Assembly: GCA_024280855.1 (NCBI GenBank)
Contig: JAJRPG010000098.1
Location: 1 to 51,879 of the forward strand
DNA from: Planctomycetota bacterium
GTDB taxonomy: Bacteria; Planctomycetota; Phycisphaerae; UBA1845
Direction of reading: 5' to 3'
Length of the DNA: 51,879 nt
Shown here: positions 43,715 to 51,879 of the stretch, one piece after another
How positions within the stretch are numbered: the stretch's first letter is position 1
Layout: the number at the start of each line of letters is the position of its first letter
Made by a program: the position numbers and the translations under genes
The notes under the pieces: model-generated
What the model saw: the letters and a program-made list of their open reading frames with translations, nothing else
Database searches by the model: none
What the model was told of the DNA's origin: nothing

Positions 43715-45337
43715 CTAATGCGCATGCACCGGCCTAGCCGGAGACTCATGCACCTTCGACAAATTTGGCACGGTCTTAGCCATCATTTCTCGCACCCGCG
43801 CCGCACTAAACAAACCAGTTTCACCAGCAATTTCAAACAGATATTGGCCATCTCGCCTTGCTCCGTCTGGAGGCACAATCGCCCACTGGAAAGGCTGAGT
43901 CAAACCGTCGGCATTGGTAAAGCTTCCTTCACGCTCAGCCCACGCACACGCCGGCAATACAATATCCGCCTTAGCCGTAAATTCGTTTTCAAAAATATCC
44001 TGCGCGACCAACAATTCAAACTTGCTCGCGATCTTAGCAACGTCTTTTTCGACCCACGGCTTAGGATATCCGCCCACTACCCACGCAGCAGTAATATCAC
44101 CCGCGCCAGTCTTTTCGATAAACTGTTCGTAAGTCAGCACGCTACCGCCCAACGACTCAAGTAATGACTCAATGCCTTTACGATTCGGCGCTTTCTCTTT
44201 GAGAATGGTAAATTTAACATCGTCGCCACTCGCCTTAGCCGGGAAGCTTTGGTCTTCACCTTCGTAAGGCACAGGCCCCATCGCCAATGATGCTTCAGGG
44301 GCAACGTCGCGAATAAATTTCGCCAACAGCCAGGCTTCTTCATTAGCCATGAATGGTGAGAGGACAGCCACAACTTTCGCCCCGCCCTGCTCACTGACAA
44401 ACTGCTCAAAACGATATCGTAAAACAGCAGGAACATCTTCCCAGTTGGGCGTGGTCTGCTCCAAACCTCGACGAACCAAAGGCGATGAGATGCGTTTCTT
44501 GTCGTGAATATAATCGTAGCCAAATCGCCCTTCGTCACACATCCACCAATCATTAACCTCAGGATTAAATCTCGGCTTGAGGCGATAAACTTTTTCGTCT
44601 ACATGATCGATTGAAATCGAACATCCTCGCGCACAGCCTGGGCAAACAGACTCGCCGCGTTTGAGTTCCCACACCCGTCGCTTAAAAAGAAAATCTTTAT
44701 CGAGCAGACAACCGACAGGGCAAATGTCCACGACATTACCCTGCATCGGATTATCAAGAGGCAAGCCGGGGAAGACATCGATCTCTAATCGAGAACCACG
44801 ATTGACCAGCGTCAGCTCGTGCGAACCAGAAATTTCATCCGTAAATCGCACGCACCGCGTACACATCACACAGCGATCCGAATAAAGTAGCGTGCGCGGG
44901 CCGATATCTTTCTTGGGGGTTTTAAGTTTCTGATCGACCATGCGCGACTCAGCTTTGCCAAACTTATAGCTATAGTCTTGCAAATGGCATTCACCCGCCT
45001 GGTCGCACACCGGACAATCGAGTGGGTGATTGAGCAGGAAAAACTCCATACAGTTTTCCTGATTCGTTTTCACCTTATCCGTATTGAAACGAATTTCCAT
45101 GCCCTCACGAACAGGCGTCTGGCAAGACGGCATTAGCTTGGGGGCCCAGCCCATCTCCTTGGTCTGAGGGTGGGGCATTTTCATTTCCATCAAGCAAAGT
45201 CGGCACGATGCTACGACGGAAAGTCCGGGGTGATAACAATAGTGAGGCACATCCCAGCCAGCTTCGACAGCAGCCTGCAACGCAGAGACACCATCGCGGC
45301 ACTCTATTTCCTGATTGTCAATGATGATCTTAGCCAT
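43715..45337 (-). CDS. nuoG: NADH-quinone oxidoreductase subunit G, short form with N7 cluster motif
   Basis: 540 residues from the ATG at 45337 (MAKIIIDNQEIECR); six more codons are open upstream. Cluster ligands: N1b (CYHPGLSVVASCRLC ... CQTP), N5 (HPLDCPVCDQAGEC), N4 (CVMCTRC ... CPVGC) and a C-x2-C-x3-C-x27-C set (CPGCARGC, then Cys in 'WWMCDEGR') that fits the off-path N7 cluster known from E. coli and Thermus. The molybdopterin-oxidoreductase-like C-terminal domain is short (about 300 residues, against about 600 in E. coli). There is a 52-base gap after nuoF. Confidence 0.93.
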   Translation of the reverse strand: MAKIIIDNQEIECRDGVSALQAAVEAGWDVPHYCYHPGLSVVASCRLCLMEMKMPHPQTKEMGWAPKLMPSCQTPVREGMEIRFNTDKVKTNQENCMEFFLLNHPLDCPVCDQAGECHLQDYSYKFGKAESRMVDQKLKTPKKDIGPRTLLYSDRCVMCTRCVRFTDEISGSHELTLVNRGSRLEIDVFPGLPLDNPMQGNVVDICPVGCLLDKDFLFKRRVWELKRGESVCPGCARGCSISIDHVDEKVYRLKPRFNPEVNDWWMCDEGRFGYDYIHDKKRISSPLVRRGLEQTTPNWEDVPAVLRYRFEQFVSEQGGAKVVAVLSPFMANEEAWLLAKFIRDVAPEASLAMGPVPYEGEDQSFPAKASGDDVKFTILKEKAPNRKGIESLLESLGGSVLTYEQFIEKTGAGDITAAWVVGGYPKPWVEKDVAKIASKFELLVAQDIFENEFTAKADIVLPACAWAEREGSFTNADGLTQPFQWAIVPPDGARRDGQYLFEIAGETGLFSAARVREMMAKTVPNLSKVHESPARPVHAH

Positions 45338-45389
45338 GGTCAGTATGATCTTCAACGATGCGGGCTTACCACATCACAACGAACAAGTT

Positions 45390-46697
45390 TTAATTTAACA
45401 CCTTCAATAAATCTTCCGCTCTACCACGAGGCTGAGCCAAGATAGATTCGTCCAGTTCACTGCGGAATTTTTTCACAATAGTCTCAATGGGAAACGTCGC
45501 GCCGTCAGGTAAACCGCAAATGCTTAGCCCTGGCATCATGCCCATGTTGCGAGCGGTTTCCAGCAAAATATCTAAATCTTCAGGCCGACCAGCGTCCGCT
45601 GCGATGCGCGTCGCAATTTTGTGCATCCAAGCCGTGCCCTCTCGACACTGCGTACACTGCCCGCAAGATTCCGTACCATAAAACCTAGCCATGTTTCTCA
45701 GCACGATACGCATGTCCATATCGTGCGGAATCACCACAGCCGCTGCCGTGCCCAAACCAAGTAAACCAAAGTTGCGCGGGTCGTCGAAATCCAGCTTCAT
45801 GTCCAACTCATCAGCCGAGAGTACACCCATCGAGCAGCCGCCCGGAAAGACAGCCTTGATGTGCTTACCGTCCATCATGCCGCCGCCCAGGTCTTCTCGC
45901 TCGATAAGGTCACGCACCGTAAAGTCCATCGCGCCTTCATAACAGCCAGGATTTTTCACCGGCCCACTGACGCAGAAAAGTTTTGGGCCTGCGCTATGCG
46001 CCGGGCCTATGCCGGTAAACCAATCCGCACCGCGTTCAATAATATGAGGCACGCACGAAAGCGTTTCGACATTGTTGACCACCGTCGGCAAACGAAACGC
46101 CCCCTCAATCGCAGGAAACGGCGGCTTAATCCTAGGCCAACCTCGCTTACCTTCTAAAGATTCGATCAACCCAGTCTCTTCGCCGCAAACATACGCCCCG
46201 GCACCACGATGCAAATACATCTCAATTGAAAAATCGCTGCCGAAAACTTTCTTTCCTAGATAGCCTGCTGCGTAAGCCTGATCGACGGCCTTTTGCAAAA
46301 TATGAAACTGTTCGTGGAATTCGCCACGAAGATAAATATAAACCGTCTGCGCCTGAACGGCATAAGCCGCGATGATCGTACCCTCAATCAGCTGATGAGG
46401 ATCGTTCTCCATAAGCACCCGATTGCAAAACGTCGGCGGTTCGGACTCATCGCCATTCACGCAGAGCAAAGTCTTCTTACGATCTTTCGGAAGGAAACCC
46501 CACTTCACGCCGGCTGGGAAACCCGCACCGCCTCGACCTCGAAGGTTAGCCTTTTTGACTTCTGCAACTATCTCGTCCGGCGTCTGCTTGAGCGCCTTGC
46601 GCACGGCTTGATAACCACCGCGAGATTCATAGACCTTCAGTGTAGTCGATCCCTCGACGCCACGGTTTCTCAATAATACTGGTTCAAAAGATGCCAT
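45390..46697 (-). CDS. nuoF: NADH-quinone oxidoreductase subunit F
   Basis: 435 residues, the usual size. NADH-oxidising subunit with FMN and cluster N3. The FMN/NADH site is visible in 'LRGRGGAGFPAGVKWGFLP' and 'GAGAYVCGEETGLIESLEG'. N3 ligands are in CGQCTQC ('ESCGQCTQCREGTAW') with the fourth Cys in 'GLSICGLPDGATFPIE'. It is separated from nuoE by an inserted membrane-protein gene, which is unusual because NuoE and NuoF form one module. Confidence 0.96.
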   Translation of the reverse strand: MASFEPVLLRNRGVEGSTTLKVYESRGGYQAVRKALKQTPDEIVAEVKKANLRGRGGAGFPAGVKWGFLPKDRKKTLLCVNGDESEPPTFCNRVLMENDPHQLIEGTIIAAYAVQAQTVYIYLRGEFHEQFHILQKAVDQAYAAGYLGKKVFGSDFSIEMYLHRGAGAYVCGEETGLIESLEGKRGWPRIKPPFPAIEGAFRLPTVVNNVETLSCVPHIIERGADWFTGIGPAHSAGPKLFCVSGPVKNPGCYEGAMDFTVRDLIEREDLGGGMMDGKHIKAVFPGGCSMGVLSADELDMKLDFDDPRNFGLLGLGTAAAVVIPHDMDMRIVLRNMARFYGTESCGQCTQCREGTAWMHKIATRIAADAGRPEDLDILLETARNMGMMPGLSICGLPDGATFPIETIVKKFRSELDESILAQPRGRAEDLLKVLN

Positions 46698-46717
46698 AAA
46701 CTCTACTACGCCCGTAA

Positions 46718-46746
46718 GTCCGCGCGGGTTGAAGCCCGCGGCTCGT
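46718..46746 (+). repeat. Dispersed palindromic repeat, family B, copy before nuoF
   Basis: GTCCGCGCGGGTTGAAGCCC then GCGGCTCG, nearly identical to the copy at 40715-40744 apart from the loop. It is in the 76-base gap between the inserted membrane-protein gene and nuoF. Confidence 0.82.
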
Positions 46747-46773
46747 TTGGTTGTGCGACTATCAACTTATATT

Positions 46774-48096
46774 TCATATCATCCACCGGAAGTACACCAC
46801 GCTCCAAACAATCATGGCTACGCTGACCCACCGCCGCCAACCTTGAAAACATTTTGGCGCGATGAGAACCAATATCGCTGGCAGATAATCCAGCGAAAAC
46901 CGATTGTAACCCCGCTGTACATTGCCGCTGGCGTGAAACAACATCAGCGGCACATACACGCACGCACTGGCTAGTAGCAAGATGCGTGCCGACGGCTGGC
47001 GAAGGATGCCGACCAAGTCCACCAACAGCCAAAGTAGTAACGGCGTCGTCCACCAGATACCCGTGCATACCATGTTGGGGCGATAGTGGACTTCGCGTTG
47101 ACCAGCCATGCTGATCACATGACGTTTGGGTAAGCCAATGTTGTGATAATAAAGATTGCGAGTCAAAAACGCGGTGGAAAACAAACCGTGTTCGTGGGCG
47201 TCTTGCGCGAAGCTGTCGTCTCGACCCTCGTAAATCAGCATGTAACCGGTTTTCAAAGGATGGCCAAACTTGAGCGTGTTCATGGTTAGCGGCACAGCTA
47301 CGATTGATAAGCATATTAGTGCAAGAGCCGCCCACTGCCTGCGCCGACCTGCGTCCGGCTCGTTTTTCCACGCCGACCAAACAAGCGGAATCATGAACGC
47401 TGCGGTAAGAGACCTTGCCATGGTCGCCATGAGCAGACCTAAACCCGCCACCCAGGTGCGCCGCTGACCTTGATACGCTATGAGAAAAATGAGCAATCCG
47501 ACTAGCGCGAGCGTGTGATTGACAAAGTACGGGCGGCATCCGCTGAGCGTGCGATCCATCACTGGCCAAGCGGACGTGCCGCAGACAAAGCCGATGGCTA
47601 ATAGTGCGCCGAAAATCGGTGACGACGTCGCGCGACGAAAGAGTAGATACGCCAAAATCGGTACTGGCAGCACGATGAATAGTAGTATGAACCAATGAGG
47701 CACGCCGCCGAACAGGGGCAAGAGCATGGCACTGATTATGGTGAACAACGGCGGAAAGTGACTGTACACTTTCCCTTCGGACAAAGCCGTGTCCCACTCG
47801 CGCACAGGGATGTCCAACTTCCCCTGCCGCCACGACGCAGCCTCGAGGATTTGAATGTTGCTTGACTCGGTAAACCTGAAGTCGCCCCGCCAACGCGATG
47901 CCTCCCTTTGTGCGGCGATGGGTGCAACGATCACACTCAACGGCGCAAGAAAAAAAACTACCACCAAAGCCAATGCCAACCAATCAAAAATTGGTTTATT
48001 AAATTGGCTCCACACTTCTACTATCTGCGACGGCTGATCCGCCGTTTCCGTTTCACTATCCCGATCTATATTCAACCGACCACTGGCGTCCTGCAT
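46774..48096 (-). CDS. Polytopic membrane protein, possible GT-C type glycosyltransferase, inserted in the nuo operon
   Basis: 440 residues. The N-terminal about 35 are soluble, followed by a first transmembrane helix ('WLALALVVVFFLAPLSVIVA'), a loop of about 60 residues with a His-Phe-Pro-Pro motif ('GKVYSHFPPLFTIISAM') and then about 9 further helices. That layout resembles GT-C/PMT-like lipid-linked sugar transferases, with a PP motif before TM2, but no clear catalytic acidic pair is proven, so the assignment is tentative. It sits between nuoE (58-base gap) and nuoF (76-base gap), is co-oriented, and is not a known complex I subunit. A long frame in another phase (46706-47983) over the same DNA lacks hydrophobic segments and is a shadow. 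Confidence 0.7.
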   Translation of the reverse strand: MQDASGRLNIDRDSETETADQPSQIVEVWSQFNKPIFDWLALALVVVFFLAPLSVIVAPIAAQREASRWRGDFRFTESSNIQILEAASWRQGKLDIPVREWDTALSEGKVYSHFPPLFTIISAMLLPLFGGVPHWFILLFIVLPVPILAYLLFRRATSSPIFGALLAIGFVCGTSAWPVMDRTLSGCRPYFVNHTLALVGLLIFLIAYQGQRRTWVAGLGLLMATMARSLTAAFMIPLVWSAWKNEPDAGRRRQWAALALICLSIVAVPLTMNTLKFGHPLKTGYMLIYEGRDDSFAQDAHEHGLFSTAFLTRNLYYHNIGLPKRHVISMAGQREVHYRPNMVCTGIWWTTPLLLWLLVDLVGILRQPSARILLLASACVYVPLMLFHASGNVQRGYNRFSLDYLPAILVLIAPKCFQGWRRWVSVAMIVWSVVYFRWMI

Positions 48097-48154
48097 ACCA
48101 CGCCACCCTAAATAACCAGCGCATTACTCTCGTGGCCCAATCCATCAAACACCA

Positions 48155-48811
48155 TCACTCCGCCTCCCGCATCTCACTCACGTCTGAAGTTGCGCCTATT
48201 GCCGAATCTTGCCCAACTGACGCAGCCTGCTTGCCCTTCTCCTCCGAAGGCGGATCAAACAAATCGCTGCGCTCCATGGACAACTTATCATTGTCAACAT
48301 CCACAAGCAGCGCAGGAATATCTTCAGCCTTAACGCACTTGTGCATCTTCTCGTTAATCAACAAACAAGGCGCGTGGTCGCAACCGGCTAAGCATTCTTC
48401 TGTAACCAAGCTATACCGACCATCTTTGGTCGTGCCATGCTCATCAATGCCCAACTCTTTCTTAATCGTGTCCAACATCTTCGCACCGCCCATCGCTTCG
48501 CAGGAAATGCTACGACAGACCGTAAGAACTTTTTCGCCTTTAGGATGCGTCCAAAAGTGAGTATAAAACGACGTCGTATTCATCACGTCCGACGGATGAA
48601 TCTCCAGCACCTCCGCTATTTCCGTCATCGCCTGCCAGGAAATATAGCCAAGCGTGTTCTGCACGATGTGCAGCGCCGGCAATAACACTGCCCGCTTGGT
48701 TTCATAGCGAGGGAAGAACGAACGGATTTTATCCCGTACCGCGTCACTCAATACCGGCGCGGCGTCCTTCTCAACTACGGGTTGATTGCGATCAATCGCT
48801 TTCCACGACAT
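48155..48811 (-). CDS. nuoE: NADH-quinone oxidoreductase subunit E
   Basis: 218 residues; typical is 160-220. Thioredoxin-like subunit with the [2Fe-2S] cluster N1a. Ligands are CRSISC (C-x4-C) and CLAGC (C-x3-C) in 'LVTEECLAGCDHAPCLLIN'. The N-terminal helical region is standard ('AVLLPALHIVQNTLGYIS'). The last 45 residues are charged, Asp/Ser-rich and beyond the usual end. It starts 73 bases after nuoD. Confidence 0.95.
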   Translation of the reverse strand: MSWKAIDRNQPVVEKDAAPVLSDAVRDKIRSFFPRYETKRAVLLPALHIVQNTLGYISWQAMTEIAEVLEIHPSDVMNTTSFYTHFWTHPKGEKVLTVCRSISCEAMGGAKMLDTIKKELGIDEHGTTKDGRYSLVTEECLAGCDHAPCLLINEKMHKCVKAEDIPALLVDVDNDKLSMERSDLFDPPSEEKGKQAASVGQDSAIGATSDVSEMREAE

Positions 48812-48884
48812 AACTCTTGCGTCTTATACTACCTTGACTATTAACAGGACTATTGGCAACATGCCAAATCCCTGTCACTTTTTT

Positions 48885-50162
48885 CTACCGGTCCAACTCA
48901 GCTGCGATAACATTCAAACTGCCAAGCACCGCGACCACATCACTGATCTTGTGCCCGACAATCAATTTTTCAAAACACTGATAATTAATAAACGACGGAG
49001 GCCGACATCTCGCACGATAAGGCATATTCCCGCCATCACTCACCAGATAAAATCCTAACTCACCATTCGCGGTCTCATTCGCACCATACACTTCACCCAC
49101 CGGCGGCGTATGTCCACGATTCGTCATGACCTGCTCAAAATGGTGAATCAATCCCTCAATACTTCCGTATACCTCATCCTTGCTGGGCAGCGCCATTTTA
49201 TCATTGGGCAACACATCTACAGGTCCAGACGGAATGTTATCCACTAGCTGAATAATAATTTTGATCGACTCGCGCATCTCAGCCATGCGAACCTGAAATC
49301 TTGCCAGGCAATCTCCGCCTGTTGCGATGGGAACCTTAAACGAAACCGCCTTGGCTCCCTGACCATCCCAATTATCCGCGTAACACAAATACGGCTCATC
49401 CTTACGCAAATCCCGACGAACACCAGCCGACCGCGCCAAAGGACCGGTGATGCCCCAATTAATGGCCTCTTCACGACTAATCTGACCCACGCCCTTGGTG
49501 CGCTCTATAAAAATGCGGTTTCGCAGCAATAAGTTTTCCAAGTCATGCAGCGCCTTAGGCAATTCGTCCGTGCAATAATCCTTCACCATGCCAGGCCAGC
49601 GCGGCGTAATATCCTGCATCAAGCCGCCGACCCGCGTATAACTTGTGGTAAATCGAGCGCCACAAATTTCTTCGCATAAATCGTAAATCGTTTCGCGGGC
49701 ATTAAACGGATACATGAAAGCCGTGAACGCACCGAGGTCTAACCCCGTCGCACCCACACTTAGCAGATGGTCCTGAATCCTGGCTAACTCCGCAATAATC
49801 GTACGAATCACTTTACATCTTGGCGTAAGTTCAATACCAAACAACTTCTCGCAGGCGTGATGCCACGCGATGTTATTCGCCATCGGCGAGACGTAATTCA
49901 TGCGGTCGGTGACAACCACATACTGATTAAAATTCATATGCTCAGCCAGCTTTTCAAACCCACTGTGCAAATAGCCTATATGAACCGTGCAACTGCGAAT
50001 CACTTCACCATCAAGCTCAAGCACATGACGAAGCGTAGTATGCGTCGCCGGATGTTGAGGCCCAAAGTTCAACGCCCACAGATCGCCGCCCGGTTCTTCC
50101 GGCGCGTACCCCGCAGGCCCAGCTTGGTGCGTCTCTTGTGGTGATGTCGCAGTAGTCATCAT
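48885..50162 (-). CDS. nuoD: NADH-quinone oxidoreductase subunit D
   Basis: 425 residues from the ATG at 50162 (MMTTATS), 10 bases after the nuoC stop; a GTG at 50180 would overlap nuoC. The 49-kDa quinone-site subunit: 'LNFGPQHPATHTTLRHVLEL', 'HSGFEKLAEHMNFNQYV' with the quinone-site His, 'RAGVRRDLRKDEPYLCYAD'-like region, and 'GELGFYLVSDGGNMPYRA' near the C-terminus. It is not fused to NuoC, unlike in E. coli. Confidence 0.96.
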   Translation of the reverse strand: MMTTATSPQETHQAGPAGYAPEEPGGDLWALNFGPQHPATHTTLRHVLELDGEVIRSCTVHIGYLHSGFEKLAEHMNFNQYVVVTDRMNYVSPMANNIAWHHACEKLFGIELTPRCKVIRTIIAELARIQDHLLSVGATGLDLGAFTAFMYPFNARETIYDLCEEICGARFTTSYTRVGGLMQDITPRWPGMVKDYCTDELPKALHDLENLLLRNRIFIERTKGVGQISREEAINWGITGPLARSAGVRRDLRKDEPYLCYADNWDGQGAKAVSFKVPIATGGDCLARFQVRMAEMRESIKIIIQLVDNIPSGPVDVLPNDKMALPSKDEVYGSIEGLIHHFEQVMTNRGHTPPVGEVYGANETANGELGFYLVSDGGNMPYRARCRPPSFINYQCFEKLIVGHKISDVVAVLGSLNVIAAELDR

Positions 50163-50172
50163 GTATAAATCG

Positions 50173-50709
50173 CTACGCACTCTCGCGCGTAATCACCTTA
50201 AAATTCTCTCGCTCGCCACGGCCTGTCAACGGATAATCCTTACGAAGCGGATGCGCCTCAAAACCTTCCCAGGTTAAAATGCGCCGCAGGTCCGGGTGAT
50301 CCGTAAAACGAACGCCGAACATGTCCCACACCTCGCGCTCCATCCACGTCGCGCCATGCCAAATACTTACCACCGACGGCACTTCCGGATTCGGGTCATT
50401 CACAAATACCTTCACCCAAAGACGATGCTCGTTCGACAGCGACAACAACGAATAGGTTACGCCGTAACGATCTTTCGCATTGGGAAAGTTAAGATAATCC
50501 ACGCCAGCTAAATCTGACAGTTGCTCGAACGCACATCGCTCGTCGCTTCGCAAAAATGACATCACTGCCATTAGCTTGTCAGCCCCAACCTTCACGCACC
50601 ACTGCTCTTTCGACTGATCTTCCATCTCAAGCAGCGGAGCCGGAGCAAAATCTATATCTGAAAATTGCTTTTGTAATAACTCGATAACAGGGGTGATTTT
50701 AGCGCTCAC
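50173..50709 (-). CDS. nuoC: NADH-quinone oxidoreductase subunit C
   Basis: 178 residues, the 30-kDa subunit. Family motif 'SIWHGATWMEREVWDMFGVR' followed by FTDHPDLRRILT and 'GFEAHPLRKDYPLTGRGE'. It begins directly after the nuoB stop (no gap), suggesting coupling, and precedes an unfused nuoD. Confidence 0.96.
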   Translation of the reverse strand: MSAKITPVIELLQKQFSDIDFAPAPLLEMEDQSKEQWCVKVGADKLMAVMSFLRSDERCAFEQLSDLAGVDYLNFPNAKDRYGVTYSLLSLSNEHRLWVKVFVNDPNPEVPSVVSIWHGATWMEREVWDMFGVRFTDHPDLRRILTWEGFEAHPLRKDYPLTGRGERENFKVITRESA

Positions 50710-51306
50710 TTATTTACCCGCCCCCTTCTCAACTTCAACTTGAACCGTAGGCTGAACCACAAGCCCTAATCCACGCTCGCGGTCTTTACTATTTATCATG
50801 CCTTCATTATCAACCAAGCGTTGAATAGCCATGACTCCTTCGAGCAAAGTTTCAGGTCGTGGCGGGCAACCGGGCACATAAACATCTACCGGCAAAAACT
50901 GGTCCACGCCCTGCACCACGGCGTAAGTATCAAACACGCCACCGGTACTCGCACAAGCCCCCATGCTAATGACCCACTTTGGCTCAGCCATCTGCATATA
51001 AATTCGCTGCAAAACAGGCATGGTCTTAATCGCCACTCGGCCAGCACAAATCATGAGGTCGCATTGCCTCGGCGTAAATCTCATAACCTCAGCCCCAAAG
51101 CGAGCGATGTCATATCGACTTGCCCCGGTAGCCATGAGTTCAATCCCGCAACACGCCGTTGCGAAAGGCATAGGCCAAAGGGAATTTTTTCGTGACCAGT
51201 TGATGCTTTGTTTGCGTAGCAGATCAATAAGATGACTTAACTTGGTCGTAAGAAATTCTTCTTTGCTCTCTTGATAAGGCATCGAACCGGCGGAGGCTAA
51301 TCCCAT
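50710..51306 (-). CDS. nuoB: NADH-quinone oxidoreductase subunit B
   Basis: 198 residues. It binds the terminal [4Fe-4S] cluster N2 that reduces quinone. Ligands are visible in '[19 protein letters not shown]' (adjacent Cys pair), '[16 protein letters not shown]' and '[17 protein letters not shown]'. The N-terminus is preceded by about 35 residues. It overlaps nuoA by 10 bases; the alternative internal Met ([10 protein letters not shown], 51282) would remove the overlap. Confidence 0.96.
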   Translation of the reverse strand: MGLASAGSMPYQESKEEFLTTKLSHLIDLLRKQSINWSRKNSLWPMPFATACCGIELMATGASRYDIARFGAEVMRFTPRQCDLMICAGRVAIKTMPVLQRIYMQMAEPKWVISMGACASTGGVFDTYAVVQGVDQFLPVDVYVPGCPPRPETLLEGVMAIQRLVDNEGMINSKDRERGLGLVVQPTVQVEVEKGAGK

Positions 51307-51713
51307 TTCAGCGCCCCCTTTCCAACTTCGTAAACCAAACCAAAAAGTAGCAGCGCGAAAAACATGCCCATGCCAGCTAGCAGAAATTCCTTACCGACCA
51401 TCGTTCCATCTTGAAGCGGGATGGTCGCGCCAGTAGTAGCCGCTTGGTAGAAAATCCTCGCCCAAGGCCACATGAAAATGATTTCGACATCGAAAAGAAT
51501 AAAAAGCATCGCGACGATGTAGAACTTAACATTGAAACGCCGTCGCGCGTCGGTGATGACCGGCATACCAGATTCATAAGCCGTATCTTTAACCGGACCA
51601 TGACGCTTGGGGCCAATCAGATGAGCCACCAGCAAAAACGCGATAGCCGCACCGGTCACAATGAGCAGCGTCGCCCCGATAGCTATATAAGGTTGTAATG
51701 TTTCAACTGTCAT
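51297..51713 (-). CDS. nuoA: NADH-quinone oxidoreductase subunit A
   Basis: 138 residues, three transmembrane helices, first gene of the operon. Motif '[20 protein letters not shown]' '[20 protein letters not shown]' (including the conserved YESG and FDVE), which caps the quinone site together with NuoH. The usual Cys of the loop in mitochondrial homologues is not expected here. No strong ribosome-binding site precedes the ATG at 51713. Confidence 0.96.
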   Translation of the reverse strand: MTVETLQPYIAIGATLLIVTGAAIAFLLVAHLIGPKRHGPVKDTAYESGMPVITDARRRFNVKFYIVAMLFILFDVEIIFMWPWARIFYQAATTGATIPLQDGTMVGKEFLLAGMGMFFALLLFGLVYEVGKGALKWD

Positions 51714-51879
51714 AGACTATTCAAAATCAATCCCAACAACCGCTTGCTTTAGCCATAATCCATAGCCAAGGCATCCAGGCCCGCTATCGTATCGGCGCTC
51801 AGAGCCTATTTGCGCGAGCCTCGTTTTTTCGACTATCGCAAAACAAGCAATTCCAAGGCCATCACTCTGAAGCAATAGC
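51714..51879. other. Region upstream of the nuo operon at the window edge
   Basis: 166 bases with no supported gene. The promoter of the nuo operon is expected here or beyond the edge. I see no convincing -35/-10 pair or operator. Confidence 0.35.

Noticed and set aside
46706-47983. 425-codon minus-strand open frame overlapping the inserted membrane protein
   Set aside because: It is Arg/His/Ser-rich with no hydrophobic or domain pattern. The other phase encodes a clear multi-helix membrane protein.
1-51879. tRNA, rRNA or transposase genes
   Set aside because: Read for cloverleaf, rRNA and transposase motifs; none was recognised.

Overview
The window looks like part of a planctomycete-type chromosome, probably a marine or groundwater relative of the Phycisphaerae. 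This is inferred from gene content, not from any marker gene. The support is: several large exported proteins with C-terminal dockerin-like calcium loops, Cys-rich 'D-x-N-x-x-x-P-D-x-C-D-I' modules of the kind seen in planctomycete secretomes, nine-rung 'GGGM' beta-helix repeats, many multiheme c-type cytochromes, a flagellin and a 14-subunit complex I. Codon usage and base composition look moderate and even throughout. I saw no tRNA, rRNA, CRISPR array or transposase.

Layout. 1-2.2 kb: a secreted beta-helix protein. 2.4-12.1 kb: an electron-transfer island. It holds a heme-binding lipoprotein (2458-4071), a tightly overlapping five-gene minus-strand operon (10839 down to 4323: outer-membrane barrel, NHL propeller lipoprotein, 12-heme cytochrome, 4-heme cytochrome, second NHL propeller lipoprotein) and, divergently, a 5-heme lipoprotein and a monoheme lipoprotein. 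12.3-16.2 kb: three exported proteins (a small dockerin-like protein, a fibre-like repeat protein and a metzincin protease). 16.4-19.6 kb: a quinol-oxidising Rieske/cytochrome b operon whose first gene is a nine-heme membrane-anchored cytochrome. 20-24.2 kb: a large subtilase with Cys-rich tandem repeats. 24.5-28.6 kb: IspG, a TPR lipoprotein and a flagellin. 29.6-34.1 kb: a 1486-residue Cys-rich exported protein with a dockerin-like tail. 34.4-51.7 kb: a complete nuoA-N operon read on the minus strand, with an integral membrane protein inserted between nuoE and nuoF and an NAD(P)H-hydrate epimerase at its end.

How it fits together (inference). Complex I feeds quinone, and the Rieske/cytochrome b/nine-heme complex oxidises quinol into periplasmic hemes. 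The barrel plus multiheme cytochromes plus lipoproteins have the composition expected of a porin-cytochrome conduit across the outer membrane. About 33 predicted heme c attachment motifs lie between 2.4 and 19.6 kb. The barrel/NHL/12-heme/4-heme/NHL operon is the best candidate here for an undescribed system. Two families of short palindromic repeats are scattered through the window. One copy lies inside the nuoM reading frame and is translated as part of its tail.
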